Shown piece by piece: positions 54,473 through 62,711 of a stretch of 64,000 nucleotides of DNA. Every line of letters begins with the position of its first letter. Position 1 is the first letter of the stretch. The notes under the pieces were generated by a model. It saw only the letters and a list, made by a program, of their open reading frames with translations. It did no database searches and was not told where the DNA came from. The position numbers were made by a program, and so were the translations under genes. Source of the DNA: Bacteroidaceae bacterium (GTDB lineage Bacteria; Bacteroidota; Bacteroidia; Bacteroidales; Bacteroidaceae); assembly GCA_017462065.1 (NCBI GenBank), contig JAFTRV010000082.1, positions 1 through 64,000 of the forward strand, given 5' to 3'.

Positions 54473-57304
54473 TTAATGAGCCTCTAACCAGTTTTCGCCC
54501 CAGCCGAAGTCCGCTATAAGCGGAACGCTCATCTTGAATGCGTTCTGCATCTCCTCTATTACAAGCTGCCGGACAGCGTCGTGCTCCTCGGGAACGACAT
54601 TGAAGTTGAGTTCGTCGTGTACCTGCAGAATCATGGTAGAACGCATCTTATCGGCTTTCATGCGGCGGTATATATTTATCATCGCCACTTTGATGATGTC
54701 GGCCGCACTGCCCTGTATCGGCGCATTGACTGCATTTCGTTCTGCATATCCTCTTACCACAGCGTTGTGCGAATTGATATCCGGCAGGTATCTCTTGCGG
54801 TGGAATATAGTCTCTACATATCCGTTCAGTTTAGCCTCCTGCTTGCATTTCTCGATATATTCGTACACTCCTTTGTATGTATCGAAGTAGTTGTCTATCA
54901 GCTCTTTGGCCTCTCGCCGGTCTACATTCATCCTTTCGGCAAGCCCGAACACCGAAATGCCGTATATGATACCGAAATTGGCTACCTTAGCCTTGCGTCG
55001 CTCGTCTTTGGTAACCTCCTCGATAGGCTTCTTGTATATCTTGGCTGCTGTTGCCGCATGAATGTCATATCCGCTGCGGAAGTCTTCTATCATATTCTTG
55101 TCGCCGCTGAGGTGCGCCATAATTCTAAGCTCAATCTGCGAGTAGTCGGCCGAAAGGAACATGCAGCCCTCGTCGGGGACGAACGCCTTGCGTACCTCCT
55201 TGCCGTCCTCGTCGCGGATAGGTATGTTTTGCAGGTTAGGGTTGCTCGAGCTCAATCGTCCCGTAGCTGTAACGGTCTGGTTGTACGACGTGTGTATCTT
55301 GCCGCTCTTGCTGTTTACGAGCGAGGGCAGGGCGTCGATGTATGTGCTAAGAAGCTTCTTTAGTCCTCGGTACTGCAGAATGTTCTTTACGATAGGGTGG
55401 CGGTTCTGCAGTTGCGCAAGCACCTCTTCCGACGTTACGAACTGCCCTGTCTTTGTCTTCTTCGGCTTGTCTACAATCTTCAGCTTGCCGAACAGAATGT
55501 CGCCAACCTGTTTCGGCGAAGCTATGTTGAACGGCTCGCCGGCAAGCGTGTATATATCCTCTTCGATGCTTGCGAGGCGTTTGCTGAAGAGGGTAGAGGT
55601 CTCCCTCAGCGATTCGGTGTTTATTCTCGCTCCGTTGCGTTCCATGTAGGCAAGAACTGGCACCAACGGCATTTCGATATCATAGAATAGTTCTTCAAGC
55701 CCCTCTTTCTTTATCTCCTTTTCGAGTATATTCTTCAGCTTCAGCGTTACGTCGGCATCCTCGCAAGCGTAGTCGCATACGGATTGCGGCGGTACATCAC
55801 GCATGTTCTTCTGCTGCTTGCCTTTCTCGCCAATAAGTTCTTCTATTTTTATGGTGTCGTAGTTGAGATAAATTTCGGCGAGATAGTCCATGCCATGATA
55901 GAGCTCGGGCTGCAGTACATAGTGGGCTATCATTGTGTCAAAAAGCTTTCCCTTTACCTCAATTCCGTAGTTGGCGAGAATTGTTATGTCATATTTTATG
56001 TTCTGTCCAATCTTCTCGCTCTCCTCGTTCTCGAAAATTTCTCTTAATAGTTCGAGTCGGGTAGTGGTCTCTTCTCTGTCGGCGGGCATAGGTATGTAAA
56101 ACGCTTCGCCCTCCTTTACAGCGAGGCTCAAACCTACAATTTCCGCATCGAGCGCATTGGTGCTTGTCGTTTCTGTGTCGAAGCACACAGATTTGCAATT
56201 TTTTACTGCAGAGACTAAACTGCATATATCTTCCTTACTATCAATAAGTTTATATGTGTGCGGCAGCTCTTTTAAGCTCAAATGGCTCGATTTTTTTTCT
56301 TCGCCCTGTACTTCGTCCGTGAAAAAATCAAAGAGAGAGCCTTGAACAGGGCCTTCTTTTTTTGTTTTCTGCGGTGCAGCGGCAGTTTCTTTTTTATCGT
56401 CTGCCATGAACTCGTCAAAGAGCGAGGGAGCCTGTTGGCTCTTCTTCACTCTCTCCTTGAGAGCGCGAAGCTCGTAGAAGTCGAGTAGGGCGGTGAGCTT
56501 CTCTTCGTTGGCGGCTTCACGTCTGAGAGAGTCCATGTCGAGTTCAATAGGAACGTCGGTCTTTATTGTCGCAAGGAACTTGCTGAATAGAATCTTCTCC
56601 TTGTTCTCTTCGACCTTAGTCTTAAGGGCGCCTTTAATCTCTTCGGTATTTTCGAGCATGTTCTCAATGCTTCCGAACTGAGCTATCAGTTTCTGCGCTG
56701 TCTTCTCTCCCACTCCGGGGCAGCCGGGGATATTGTCGCTCGAATCGCCCATGAGGCCTAAAAGGTCTATTACCTGCAGAGTGTTGTCAATGCCGAACTT
56801 CTCCTTCACTCTCTCTATGCCCATTACCTCGAACTCCTTGTCGCCGTACTTGGGGCGGTATATGAACGTGGTCTCCGAAACAAGCTGTCCGTAGTCCTTG
56901 TCCGGAGTCATCATATATGTAATTATTCCCCTTTTCTCCGCCTGTTTTGCCAATGTTCCTATAACATCGTCGGCTTCAAAGCCCGGCACTTCGAATATGG
57001 GTATGTTATATGCCTTTATGAACTCTTTTATAACAGGCACCGACTCCCTGATAACCTCAGGAGTCTCCTCTCGCTGTGCCTTGTACGCTTCGTACGCCTC
57101 GTGACGGAAGGTGGGGCCTTTGGGGTCGAAAGCGATGCCTATGTGCGTCGGGTTTTCCTTCTTCAGCACATCTTCAAGGGTGTTTATGAAGCCGAGTATA
57201 GCCGACGTGTTGAACCCTTTTGAGTTTATTCTCGGGTTTTTTATGAAAGCATAGTACGCTCTGTATATAAGCGCATACGCATCGAGCAGAAAGAGTTTTT
57301 CCAT
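54473..57304 (-). CDS. polA: DNA polymerase I
   Basis: The 943-residue protein contains all three Pol I domains. The 5'-3' exonuclease (1-290) has LFLLDAYALIYRAYYAF and DLMGDSSDNIPGCPGVG-type metal sites. The 3'-5' exonuclease (about 350-520) has CFDTETTSTNALDAEIVGLS, keeping the DxE pair. The polymerase domain has FLSADYSQIELRIMAHLSGD (motif A), KVANFGIIYG (motif B) and LQVHDELNF (motif C). It fills gaps in repair and removes Okazaki primers. It is monocistronic. Confidence 0.98.
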   Translation of the reverse strand: MEKLFLLDAYALIYRAYYAFIKNPRINSKGFNTSAILGFINTLEDVLKKENPTHIGIAFDPKGPTFRHEAYEAYKAQREETPEVIRESVPVIKEFIKAYNIPIFEVPGFEADDVIGTLAKQAEKRGIITYMMTPDKDYGQLVSETTFIYRPKYGDKEFEVMGIERVKEKFGIDNTLQVIDLLGLMGDSSDNIPGCPGVGEKTAQKLIAQFGSIENMLENTEEIKGALKTKVEENKEKILFSKFLATIKTDVPIELDMDSLRREAANEEKLTALLDFYELRALKERVKKSQQAPSLFDEFMADDKKETAAAPQKTKKEGPVQGSLFDFFTDEVQGEEKKSSHLSLKELPHTYKLIDSKEDICSLVSAVKNCKSVCFDTETTSTNALDAEIVGLSLAVKEGEAFYIPMPADREETTTRLELLREIFENEESEKIGQNIKYDITILANYGIEVKGKLFDTMIAHYVLQPELYHGMDYLAEIYLNYDTIKIEELIGEKGKQQKNMRDVPPQSVCDYACEDADVTLKLKNILEKEIKKEGLEELFYDIEMPLVPVLAYMERNGARINTESLRETSTLFSKRLASIEEDIYTLAGEPFNIASPKQVGDILFGKLKIVDKPKKTKTGQFVTSEEVLAQLQNRHPIVKNILQYRGLKKLLSTYIDALPSLVNSKSGKIHTSYNQTVTATGRLSSSNPNLQNIPIRDEDGKEVRKAFVPDEGCMFLSADYSQIELRIMAHLSGDKNMIEDFRSGYDIHAATAAKIYKKPIEEVTKDERRKAKVANFGIIYGISVFGLAERMNVDRREAKELIDNYFDTYKGVYEYIEKCKQEAKLNGYVETIFHRKRYLPDINSHNAVVRGYAERNAVNAPIQGSAADIIKVAMINIYRRMKADKMRSTMILQVHDELNFNVVPEEHDAVRQLVIEEMQNAFKMSVPLIADFGWGENWLEAH

Positions 57305-57417
57305 TTTAAAACAATTATATCAAAAGACACAGTTCATTTATTTCAAAATTAGTGTGCCATTTCTTGAAACCGATTGTAAAAATACATAATTTTTGCTACT
57401 ATCCATATTCTTTTTAT

Positions 57418-57425
57418 TACTTTTG
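57418..57425 (+). promoter_or_regulatory. -7 element of the polyprenyl synthetase gene
   Basis: TACTTTTG fits TAnnTTTG and gives a leader of about 55 nt before ATG 57488. Confidence 0.6.
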
Positions 57426-57487
57426 CAGTTAAATAAAGTAGCCGGCCCGTGCGTAATGTCTGTGGCAAGGATACTCTAAAATGTATT

Positions 57488-58462
57488 ATGAGTCATTTGG
57501 AAATCATACAAGCACCGATAGCAAAGGAGATAGAGGGTTTCAACGTCTATTTCAAAGCGCAGTTCACAAGCAATGTAGAGCTTTTGAACAGTGCTTTGTC
57601 ATACGTGAGCGAGTCGGTGGGCAAGATGATGCGTCCCATGCTTGTGCTTCTTGTAGCAAAATCGCTCGGCAACGTAAGCGACAGGGCGTTCGCCGCAGCC
57701 TCCGCCATGGAGCTGCTTCATTCGGCCAGCCTGCTGCATGACGATGTTATCGACGAGAGCAATATGCGTCGCGGCCGCCCCTCGTTGAACACCGCCTATA
57801 ACAATAATATTGCGGTGCTTACAGGCGATTTTCTCTTTTCGCAGGCTCTTGCAAGCGCTGCCGAGACAGGCGATTTGCGTATAATAAAAGAGCTTGCCAA
57901 GCTCGGCAAGGAGCTTTCGAGCGGCGAGGTCATGCAGGTGGAGCTTGAGCAGAACGGCTCGTACAGCGAGGACAACTATTTCAAGGTAATATACAACAAG
58001 ACCGCCTCTCTATTCGTGTGCAGCACGTTGTGTGCGGTATATTCTGTCGGCGGAAAGGATGAATACGCATCTGCATTCACCAAGTACGGCGAGTCGGTAG
58101 GAATATGTTTCCAAATAAAGGACGACATCTTCGATTACTTCTCAAACGATGTGGGCAAGCCTACGGGAAGCGACATGAGAGAGGGTAAAATAACCCTTCC
58201 TGCTCTGCATGTGCTGAACAATAGCTGCAACCCACTGCTGGTTCCGATAAGAGAGAAGATATCCAATGGCGTAAGCCTCGATGAAAACGAAATAAAATCG
58301 TTGATTGAGATATCAGTGGAAGAGGGTGGAGTAGAGTATGCGAACTCATGCATACAAAAGTACCGCACGGCGGCGATAGAGGCTCTTCCGCCCGACATTG
58401 CTCCCGATGTCAAGGATGCGTTGGTCGCATATATCGATTATGTGATATCAAGAGATAAATAA
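57488..58462 (+). CDS. Polyprenyl (octaprenyl-type) diphosphate synthase
   Basis: ATG 57488 (MSHLEIIQAPIAKEIEGFNV) gives 324 residues; the longer frame from 57449 lies in the leader. The first aspartate-rich motif is LLHDDVIDESNMRRGRPSLN and the second is FQIKDDIFDYFSNDVGKPTG, both required for Mg-diphosphate binding. It elongates farnesyl diphosphate with isopentenyl diphosphate, probably to the menaquinone side chain. A terminator begins at its stop codon. Confidence 0.94.
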   Translation: MSHLEIIQAPIAKEIEGFNVYFKAQFTSNVELLNSALSYVSESVGKMMRPMLVLLVAKSLGNVSDRAFAAASAMELLHSASLLHDDVIDESNMRRGRPSLNTAYNNNIAVLTGDFLFSQALASAAETGDLRIIKELAKLGKELSSGEVMQVELEQNGSYSEDNYFKVIYNKTASLFVCSTLCAVYSVGGKDEYASAFTKYGESVGICFQIKDDIFDYFSNDVGKPTGSDMREGKITLPALHVLNNSCNPLLVPIREKISNGVSLDENEIKSLIEISVEEGGVEYANSCIQKYRTAAIEALPPDIAPDVKDALVAYIDYVISRDK

Positions 58463-58495
58463 AAGAGTGTCAGAAAAATGATCTGACACTCTTTT
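58461..58495. terminator. Terminator between convergent genes
   Basis: AAAAGAGTGTCAGA (58461-58474) pairs with TCTGACACTCTTTT (58482-58495), a 14-bp stem with a 7-nt loop and flanking A and T runs. It can serve both the synthase and deoC. Confidence 0.9.
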
Positions 58496-58516
58496 ATTAT
58501 TTATATTGTTTGTCTA

Positions 58517-59452
58517 TTAGAAGAACTTTGTCTCTTCACCAAGAATTTCGCTAAGGCAGAGGTTGGCCAGGCGGCTTGTTCCCAAGCGGAACAGTTCGTT
58601 GGTCAGCCACTCCTCGCCAAGCAGCTCTTTTACTATTGTGTAGTAGACAAGAGCGTCGTGTACGGTGTTTATTCCGCCGGCAGGCTTGAATCCGATTTTG
58701 CGTCCGGTCTTTGCGTAATACTCCTTTATTGTCTGGCACATCACGTATGCAGCTTCAGGCGTTGCGGCCGGTGACTCCTTGCCTGTCGATGTCTTTATGA
58801 AGTCAGCACCCGAATAAATCGATAGAATCGACGCTTTTTTGATGTTCTCGGCACTCTTCAGAGCGCCTGTCTCAAGTATAACTTTCAGGTGTCTCTCTCC
58901 GCATACGCTCTTGAGTTCCTGTATCTCGTCGCATACGCCCTCATAGTCGCCGCTGAGGAACTTGCCTACGCTCAGGACAATATCAATCTCGGTAGCGCCG
59001 TCATGAACAGCCATGGCTGTCTCGGCAACCTTAATCTCCTGGAATGTCTGTGAAGAGGGGAAACCGCCCGACACGCATGCTATGCCCACATTCTCTACTT
59101 GCAGAGTGTCGTTCACAATCTTAGCGAAGTTAGGGTACACGCATATTGCGGCAACGTTCTTCAGGTCGGGGTGCTTGTCGTCGAACTCGTTCACCTTTTC
59201 GGTAAATCTCATGACGCTCTCTTCGCTGTCAGTGCATTTAAGAGTGGTGAGATCGATACAGTTGAAAAGGAATTTCTTTACCTCTATTGTATTGTTCTCT
59301 TCGACCTTCTCTTCTATAAGTCTCTTTACCTTGTCGGCAACCTCTTCATCTGTCATAGCCTTCTCGTAATCGGCAAGCACGAAGTCGTATTTGCTCTCCT
59401 CGTCGGCGTGGTGAACATGGCCCTCACAGCCGCAGTTGCAATTTTCGCTCAT
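58517..59452 (-). CDS. deoC: Deoxyribose-phosphate aldolase with Cys/His-rich N-terminus
   Basis: The 311-residue protein has the DeoC TIM barrel: VAAICVYPNFAKIVNDTL, EIDIVLSVGKFLSGDYEGV, VILETGALKSAENIKKAS and the Schiff-base lysine in ADFIKTSTGKE. It cleaves 2-deoxyribose-5-phosphate to glyceraldehyde-3-phosphate and acetaldehyde. An unusual N-terminus, MSENCNCGCEGHVHHADEE, adds three Cys and three His that could bind metal. It follows mazG by one base, in an operon dtd-mazG-deoC. Confidence 0.95.
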   Translation of the reverse strand: MSENCNCGCEGHVHHADEESKYDFVLADYEKAMTDEEVADKVKRLIEEKVEENNTIEVKKFLFNCIDLTTLKCTDSEESVMRFTEKVNEFDDKHPDLKNVAAICVYPNFAKIVNDTLQVENVGIACVSGGFPSSQTFQEIKVAETAMAVHDGATEIDIVLSVGKFLSGDYEGVCDEIQELKSVCGERHLKVILETGALKSAENIKKASILSIYSGADFIKTSTGKESPAATPEAAYVMCQTIKEYYAKTGRKIGFKPAGGINTVHDALVYYTIVKELLGEEWLTNELFRLGTSRLANLCLSEILGEETKFF

Positions 59453-59453
59453 A

Positions 59454-59780
59454 TCAGTTAAGTTTTGGGTTATTAATATGTCTTTTTTTATCTCTTTCGG
59501 TCTTTTTATCGAAGTTTTTCCGCAGTGCTTCGGTAAGGTCCACGCCTGTCTGGTTCGCTATGCATATAAGCACCCACAGCACGTCGGCAAGCTCGTCTTC
59601 GAGCATTTTCCCGCTATCCTTTTCCTTAAACGACTGTTCGCCGTATTTGCGTGCCATTATTCGTGCCACCTCTCCGACCTCCTCGGTCAATATCGCCATG
59701 TTGGTCAGTTCGTTGAAATAACGTACTCCGTACTCTTTTATCCAGGCATCAACACGCTCCTGCGCCTCTTTAATGGTCAT
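59454..59780 (-). CDS. MazG-like nucleotide pyrophosphohydrolase
   Basis: ATG 59780 gives 108 residues; the longer frame reading through dtd is a shadow. The Mg-binding MazG signature is present: LTEEVGEVARIMARKYGE and LEDELADVLWVLICIANQTG. The small size fits the single-domain MazG-like/dCTPase group that clears aberrant nucleotides. It lies 2 nt after dtd and 1 nt before deoC, so the three are translationally linked. Confidence 0.92.
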   Translation of the reverse strand: MTIKEAQERVDAWIKEYGVRYFNELTNMAILTEEVGEVARIMARKYGEQSFKEKDSGKMLEDELADVLWVLICIANQTGVDLTEALRKNFDKKTERDKKRHINNPKLN

Positions 59781-59782
59781 CT

Positions 59783-60235
59783 TTATTCTCTGTTTTTTGA
59801 GTCTATAAATATAGTAACGGGCCCGTCGTTCAATAGTTCGACCTTCATGTCTGCTCCAAAAACACCCCTTTTGATAGGTTTGTTTACGGCAATCTCCAGT
59901 TCTGAGCAGAACTGCTCGTATAAGGGCACCGATATTTCGGGCTTGGCTGCCTTGATGTATGACGGACGGTTGCCTTTCTTTGTAGATGCCATCAACGTGA
60001 ACTGGCTTACAGCAAGTATCTCGCCGTCGATGTCCGTGACCGACCTGTTCATAACGCCGTTCTCGTCGTCGAAAAGCCTTATGTTGGCAATCTTCTTCGC
60101 AAGCCAGCATATGTCTTCGTCATTGTCCTCGTCACAGATACCGACAAAAACAAGTAATCCATTGTCTATCAATGAGTAAAGTTCTTTATTGATAGTTACG
60201 GACGCCTTTTTAACTCTTTGTATAAGTACTCTCAT
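59783..60235 (-). CDS. dtd: D-aminoacyl-tRNA deacylase
   Basis: The 150-residue protein matches DTD: MRVLIQRVKKASVTINKELY, then the active-site SQFTLMASTKKGNRPSYIKA and the C-terminal LLNDGPVTIFIDSKN with the conserved GPVT (Gly-cisPro) motif. It removes D-amino acids, and glycine from tRNA-Ala, to keep translation chirally correct. First gene of the dtd-mazG-deoC group. Confidence 0.96.
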   Translation of the reverse strand: MRVLIQRVKKASVTINKELYSLIDNGLLVFVGICDEDNDEDICWLAKKIANIRLFDDENGVMNRSVTDIDGEILAVSQFTLMASTKKGNRPSYIKAAKPEISVPLYEQFCSELEIAVNKPIKRGVFGADMKVELLNDGPVTIFIDSKNRE

Positions 60236-60289
60236 ATTGTAACTGTTATTGCAAAGATAGCTCTTTTATTTTATATATTCCCTTTCGGG

Positions 60290-62119
60290 TCAGTTTTCAT
60301 TGTTCAGTGCCTTGTGCAGCAGCTCGGCTTTAGATTTTCCGATAATCGCGGCAAGCTCTTCGACGCTTGCCTCCTTTACTCTTTTCACGCTCTTGAAACG
60401 GTTGAGCAGGGCGGTCTTGCTCTTTTCGCCGATACCCTTTATAGTGTCAAGCTCCGATGCGGTCTGCCGTTTGCTGCGTTTCTCACGGTGGAACTTTATG
60501 GCAAAGCGGTGTACTTCGTCCTGTATCTGCGTCATCACTCTGAACAGTACGGTGTTCTGCTTAAGACCCACGGTTTCTCCATCCTTGCCGACAATAAGCT
60601 CCGTAGTTCTGTGCTTGCCGTCCTTAACCAAACCGGCAATCTTTATGTCAAGCCCTAATTCATCCTCTATAACGCCTCTTATAGCCTCCATCTGCCCTTT
60701 TCCGCCGTCGGCTATTATAATGTCGGGCAGCTCCTCTCCCTCTTCTATGCAACGTCTGTAACGCCGCCCCACAACCTCGCGCATCGATGCGTAGTCGTCC
60801 GGGCCGGCAACGGTCTTGATGTTGTATTTGCGGTACTCTTTTTTCGACGGCTTCAGCTTGCGGAACACTACGCATGCCGCCACTGCGTCGTTTCCCTGAG
60901 TGTTTGAGTTATCGAAACACTCTATTTTCATCGGTAGTTTTTTAAGGTGCAACAGCTCTTGAATCTCTTTCATGAGCCTGGTGTTTTTCTGCTCCGGGTT
61001 TAGCTTCTCCTCCTGTTTCATCCTGTCGGCCCTGTACTGTTTTACATTAAGCCTTGACAGTGCGAGCAGGCGTGCCTTCTCGCCTTTTTGCGGTACTGTT
61101 ACCGTTACCCCATCAATAGGTAGTTCGATAAGGAAGGGCAGGATTATCTCCTTTGCGTTGCTGCCGAATCTCTCGCGAAGCTCGACAATGCCCATAGAAA
61201 TCAATTCCTCGTCCTTCTCATCGAGCTTTTTCTGATATTCAATAGTGAATGCCTGGTTAATGCATCCGTTTGTTATGTGCAGGAAGTTTACAAAGGCGTT
61301 CTTTTCGTCGCTTTCGATAGAGAACACGTCAATATTGTTCATCGTTGAGCTTACGACCTCGCTTCTGCTTCGGAAATTATCGATAAGAAGGTATCTTTTT
61401 TTAATATCTTCGGCTGCTTCAAAATCGAGCAGCGAAGCTTTCTCTTTCATTTCCGTAAGCAGTTTTTCCTGCAAAATCTTTATATCGCCTTTTAATATTG
61501 CCGTTACTTCATCGATGTATTTCAAATAATCGTCACGTGATATTTTGCCAATGCATGGCGCGCAGCAATTCTTTATCTGATATTCTAAGCAGGCTGCGTA
61601 CTTTCCGCACCTGACCCCTTCGGGCGTTATGCTCAGGTTGCACGTGCGTAGCGGGAACAGCTCCCTGATAAGCTCGAGCAACGCATGCAATGCGCCTCCG
61701 TTCGTGTATGGCCCGAAGTACCTTCCTTTGCCTTTGAGTATCTTCCTTGTCTTGAAAATCTTTGGAAAATATTCGTTCGTGATGCAAATCGAGGGGTATG
61801 TCTTGTCGTCTTTCAGCAAAACATTATAGCGGGGCTTATGCTGCTTTATGAGGTTGTTCTCAAGAAGCAATGCATCGGCCTCGCTATTGACAACGACATA
61901 TTTGATGTCGGCTATTTTTGCAACAAGCAGTCTTGTCTTAAGTGTCTGTTGCTCTTTGTTGAAATAAGAGGATACCCTTCGCTTAAGGTTCTTGGCCTTG
62001 CCAACATAAATTATTACCTCATCTTCGTTGAGGTACTGATAGCATCCGGGTGAGTCAGGGAGGTTGTTTACAATACCCTTCAGGTGCTGTTCTCTCTTGC
62101 TTCTCTCCTCTTTGTTCAT
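60290..62119 (-). CDS. uvrC: Excinuclease ABC subunit C
   Basis: The 609-residue protein has the GIY-YIG nuclease at the N-terminus (GCYQYLNEDEVIIYVGKAKN), a UVR motif (KASLLDFEAAEDIKKRYLLI) that binds UvrB, a C-terminal RNase H-like nuclease (ECFDNSNTQGNDAVAACVVF, ASMREVVGRRYRR) and tandem helix-hairpin-helix motifs (TIKGIGEKSKTALLNRFKS). It makes both incisions in nucleotide excision repair. It overlaps apt by one base. Confidence 0.97.
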   Translation of the reverse strand: MNKEERSKREQHLKGIVNNLPDSPGCYQYLNEDEVIIYVGKAKNLKRRVSSYFNKEQQTLKTRLLVAKIADIKYVVVNSEADALLLENNLIKQHKPRYNVLLKDDKTYPSICITNEYFPKIFKTRKILKGKGRYFGPYTNGGALHALLELIRELFPLRTCNLSITPEGVRCGKYAACLEYQIKNCCAPCIGKISRDDYLKYIDEVTAILKGDIKILQEKLLTEMKEKASLLDFEAAEDIKKRYLLIDNFRSRSEVVSSTMNNIDVFSIESDEKNAFVNFLHITNGCINQAFTIEYQKKLDEKDEELISMGIVELRERFGSNAKEIILPFLIELPIDGVTVTVPQKGEKARLLALSRLNVKQYRADRMKQEEKLNPEQKNTRLMKEIQELLHLKKLPMKIECFDNSNTQGNDAVAACVVFRKLKPSKKEYRKYNIKTVAGPDDYASMREVVGRRYRRCIEEGEELPDIIIADGGKGQMEAIRGVIEDELGLDIKIAGLVKDGKHRTTELIVGKDGETVGLKQNTVLFRVMTQIQDEVHRFAIKFHREKRSKRQTASELDTIKGIGEKSKTALLNRFKSVKRVKEASVEELAAIIGKSKAELLHKALNNEN

Positions 62120-62652
62120 TATTTTCCTTCAAGGGTGAGAAGGCACTCTATTTCGGCGTCTTTCGGGAATGTCTCTCTTCCGTTCAGTCCCTCAAGCTCA
62201 ATAAGGAAGTTGATCATCACCTTCTTTGCGTTGAGCTTTTTTACAAGGTGGTATGCGGCGAGCATTGTTCCGCCTGTCGCCAACAGGTCGTCGTGTATCA
62301 GCACAACGTCGTCTTCAGTTATGGCGTCCTTGTGTATCTCTATTGTGTCACGGCCATACTCTTTGCCGTATGTTTCGCTTATGGTTTCAGCAGGCAACTT
62401 GCCCGGCTTGCGAATGGGCACAAAGCCGGCGTTGAGCTTTACGGCGAGCGAAGAAGCCATTACAAAACCTCGTGACTCAATACCTACAATTTTCGTTATG
62501 CCTTTATCCTTATATAATTCATAAAGGGCATTGTCCATTTCACGAAGACACTCCGGGTTCTTGAAGAGCGATGTCACGTCTTTGAACTGTATTCCAGGTA
62601 TTGGAAAGTCGGGGATGTTTCTCAAATTCTTAAGCAATAAATCCTTGTTCAT
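62119..62652 (-). CDS. apt: Adenine phosphoribosyltransferase
   Basis: The 177-residue protein carries the type I PRTase signature VVLIHDDLLATGGTMLAAYH for PRPP and FPIPGIQFKDVTSLF at the N-terminus, with the flexible-loop region KPGKLPAETISETYGKEYG. It salvages adenine to AMP. It is followed by uvrC with a 1-nt overlap and preceded by a parS site and mnmG. Confidence 0.97.
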   Translation of the reverse strand: MNKDLLLKNLRNIPDFPIPGIQFKDVTSLFKNPECLREMDNALYELYKDKGITKIVGIESRGFVMASSLAVKLNAGFVPIRKPGKLPAETISETYGKEYGRDTIEIHKDAITEDDVVLIHDDLLATGGTMLAAYHLVKKLNAKKVMINFLIELEGLNGRETFPKDAEIECLLTLEGK

Positions 62653-62694
62653 ATCTCTTTGTTTTTTGAAGTTCGAGCTGTTGTTTTAAGGCAA

Positions 62695-62710
62695 TGTTCC
62701 ACGTGGAACA
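62695..62710. other. parS centromere site
   Basis: TGTTCCACGTGGAACA is a perfect 16-bp palindrome identical to the ParB binding site known from many bacterial chromosomes. It lies in the short gap between apt and mnmG, directly after the mnmG stop. ParB loaded here spreads and recruits SMC. parS sites cluster close to the replication origin, so the right side of the window is probably origin-proximal. Confidence 0.9.
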
Positions 62711-62711
62711 A

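Noticed and set aside
59454..60110. 218-residue version of the MazG-like protein
   Set aside because: The N-terminal half is the wrong frame of dtd. The MazG homology and a good ATG begin at 59780.
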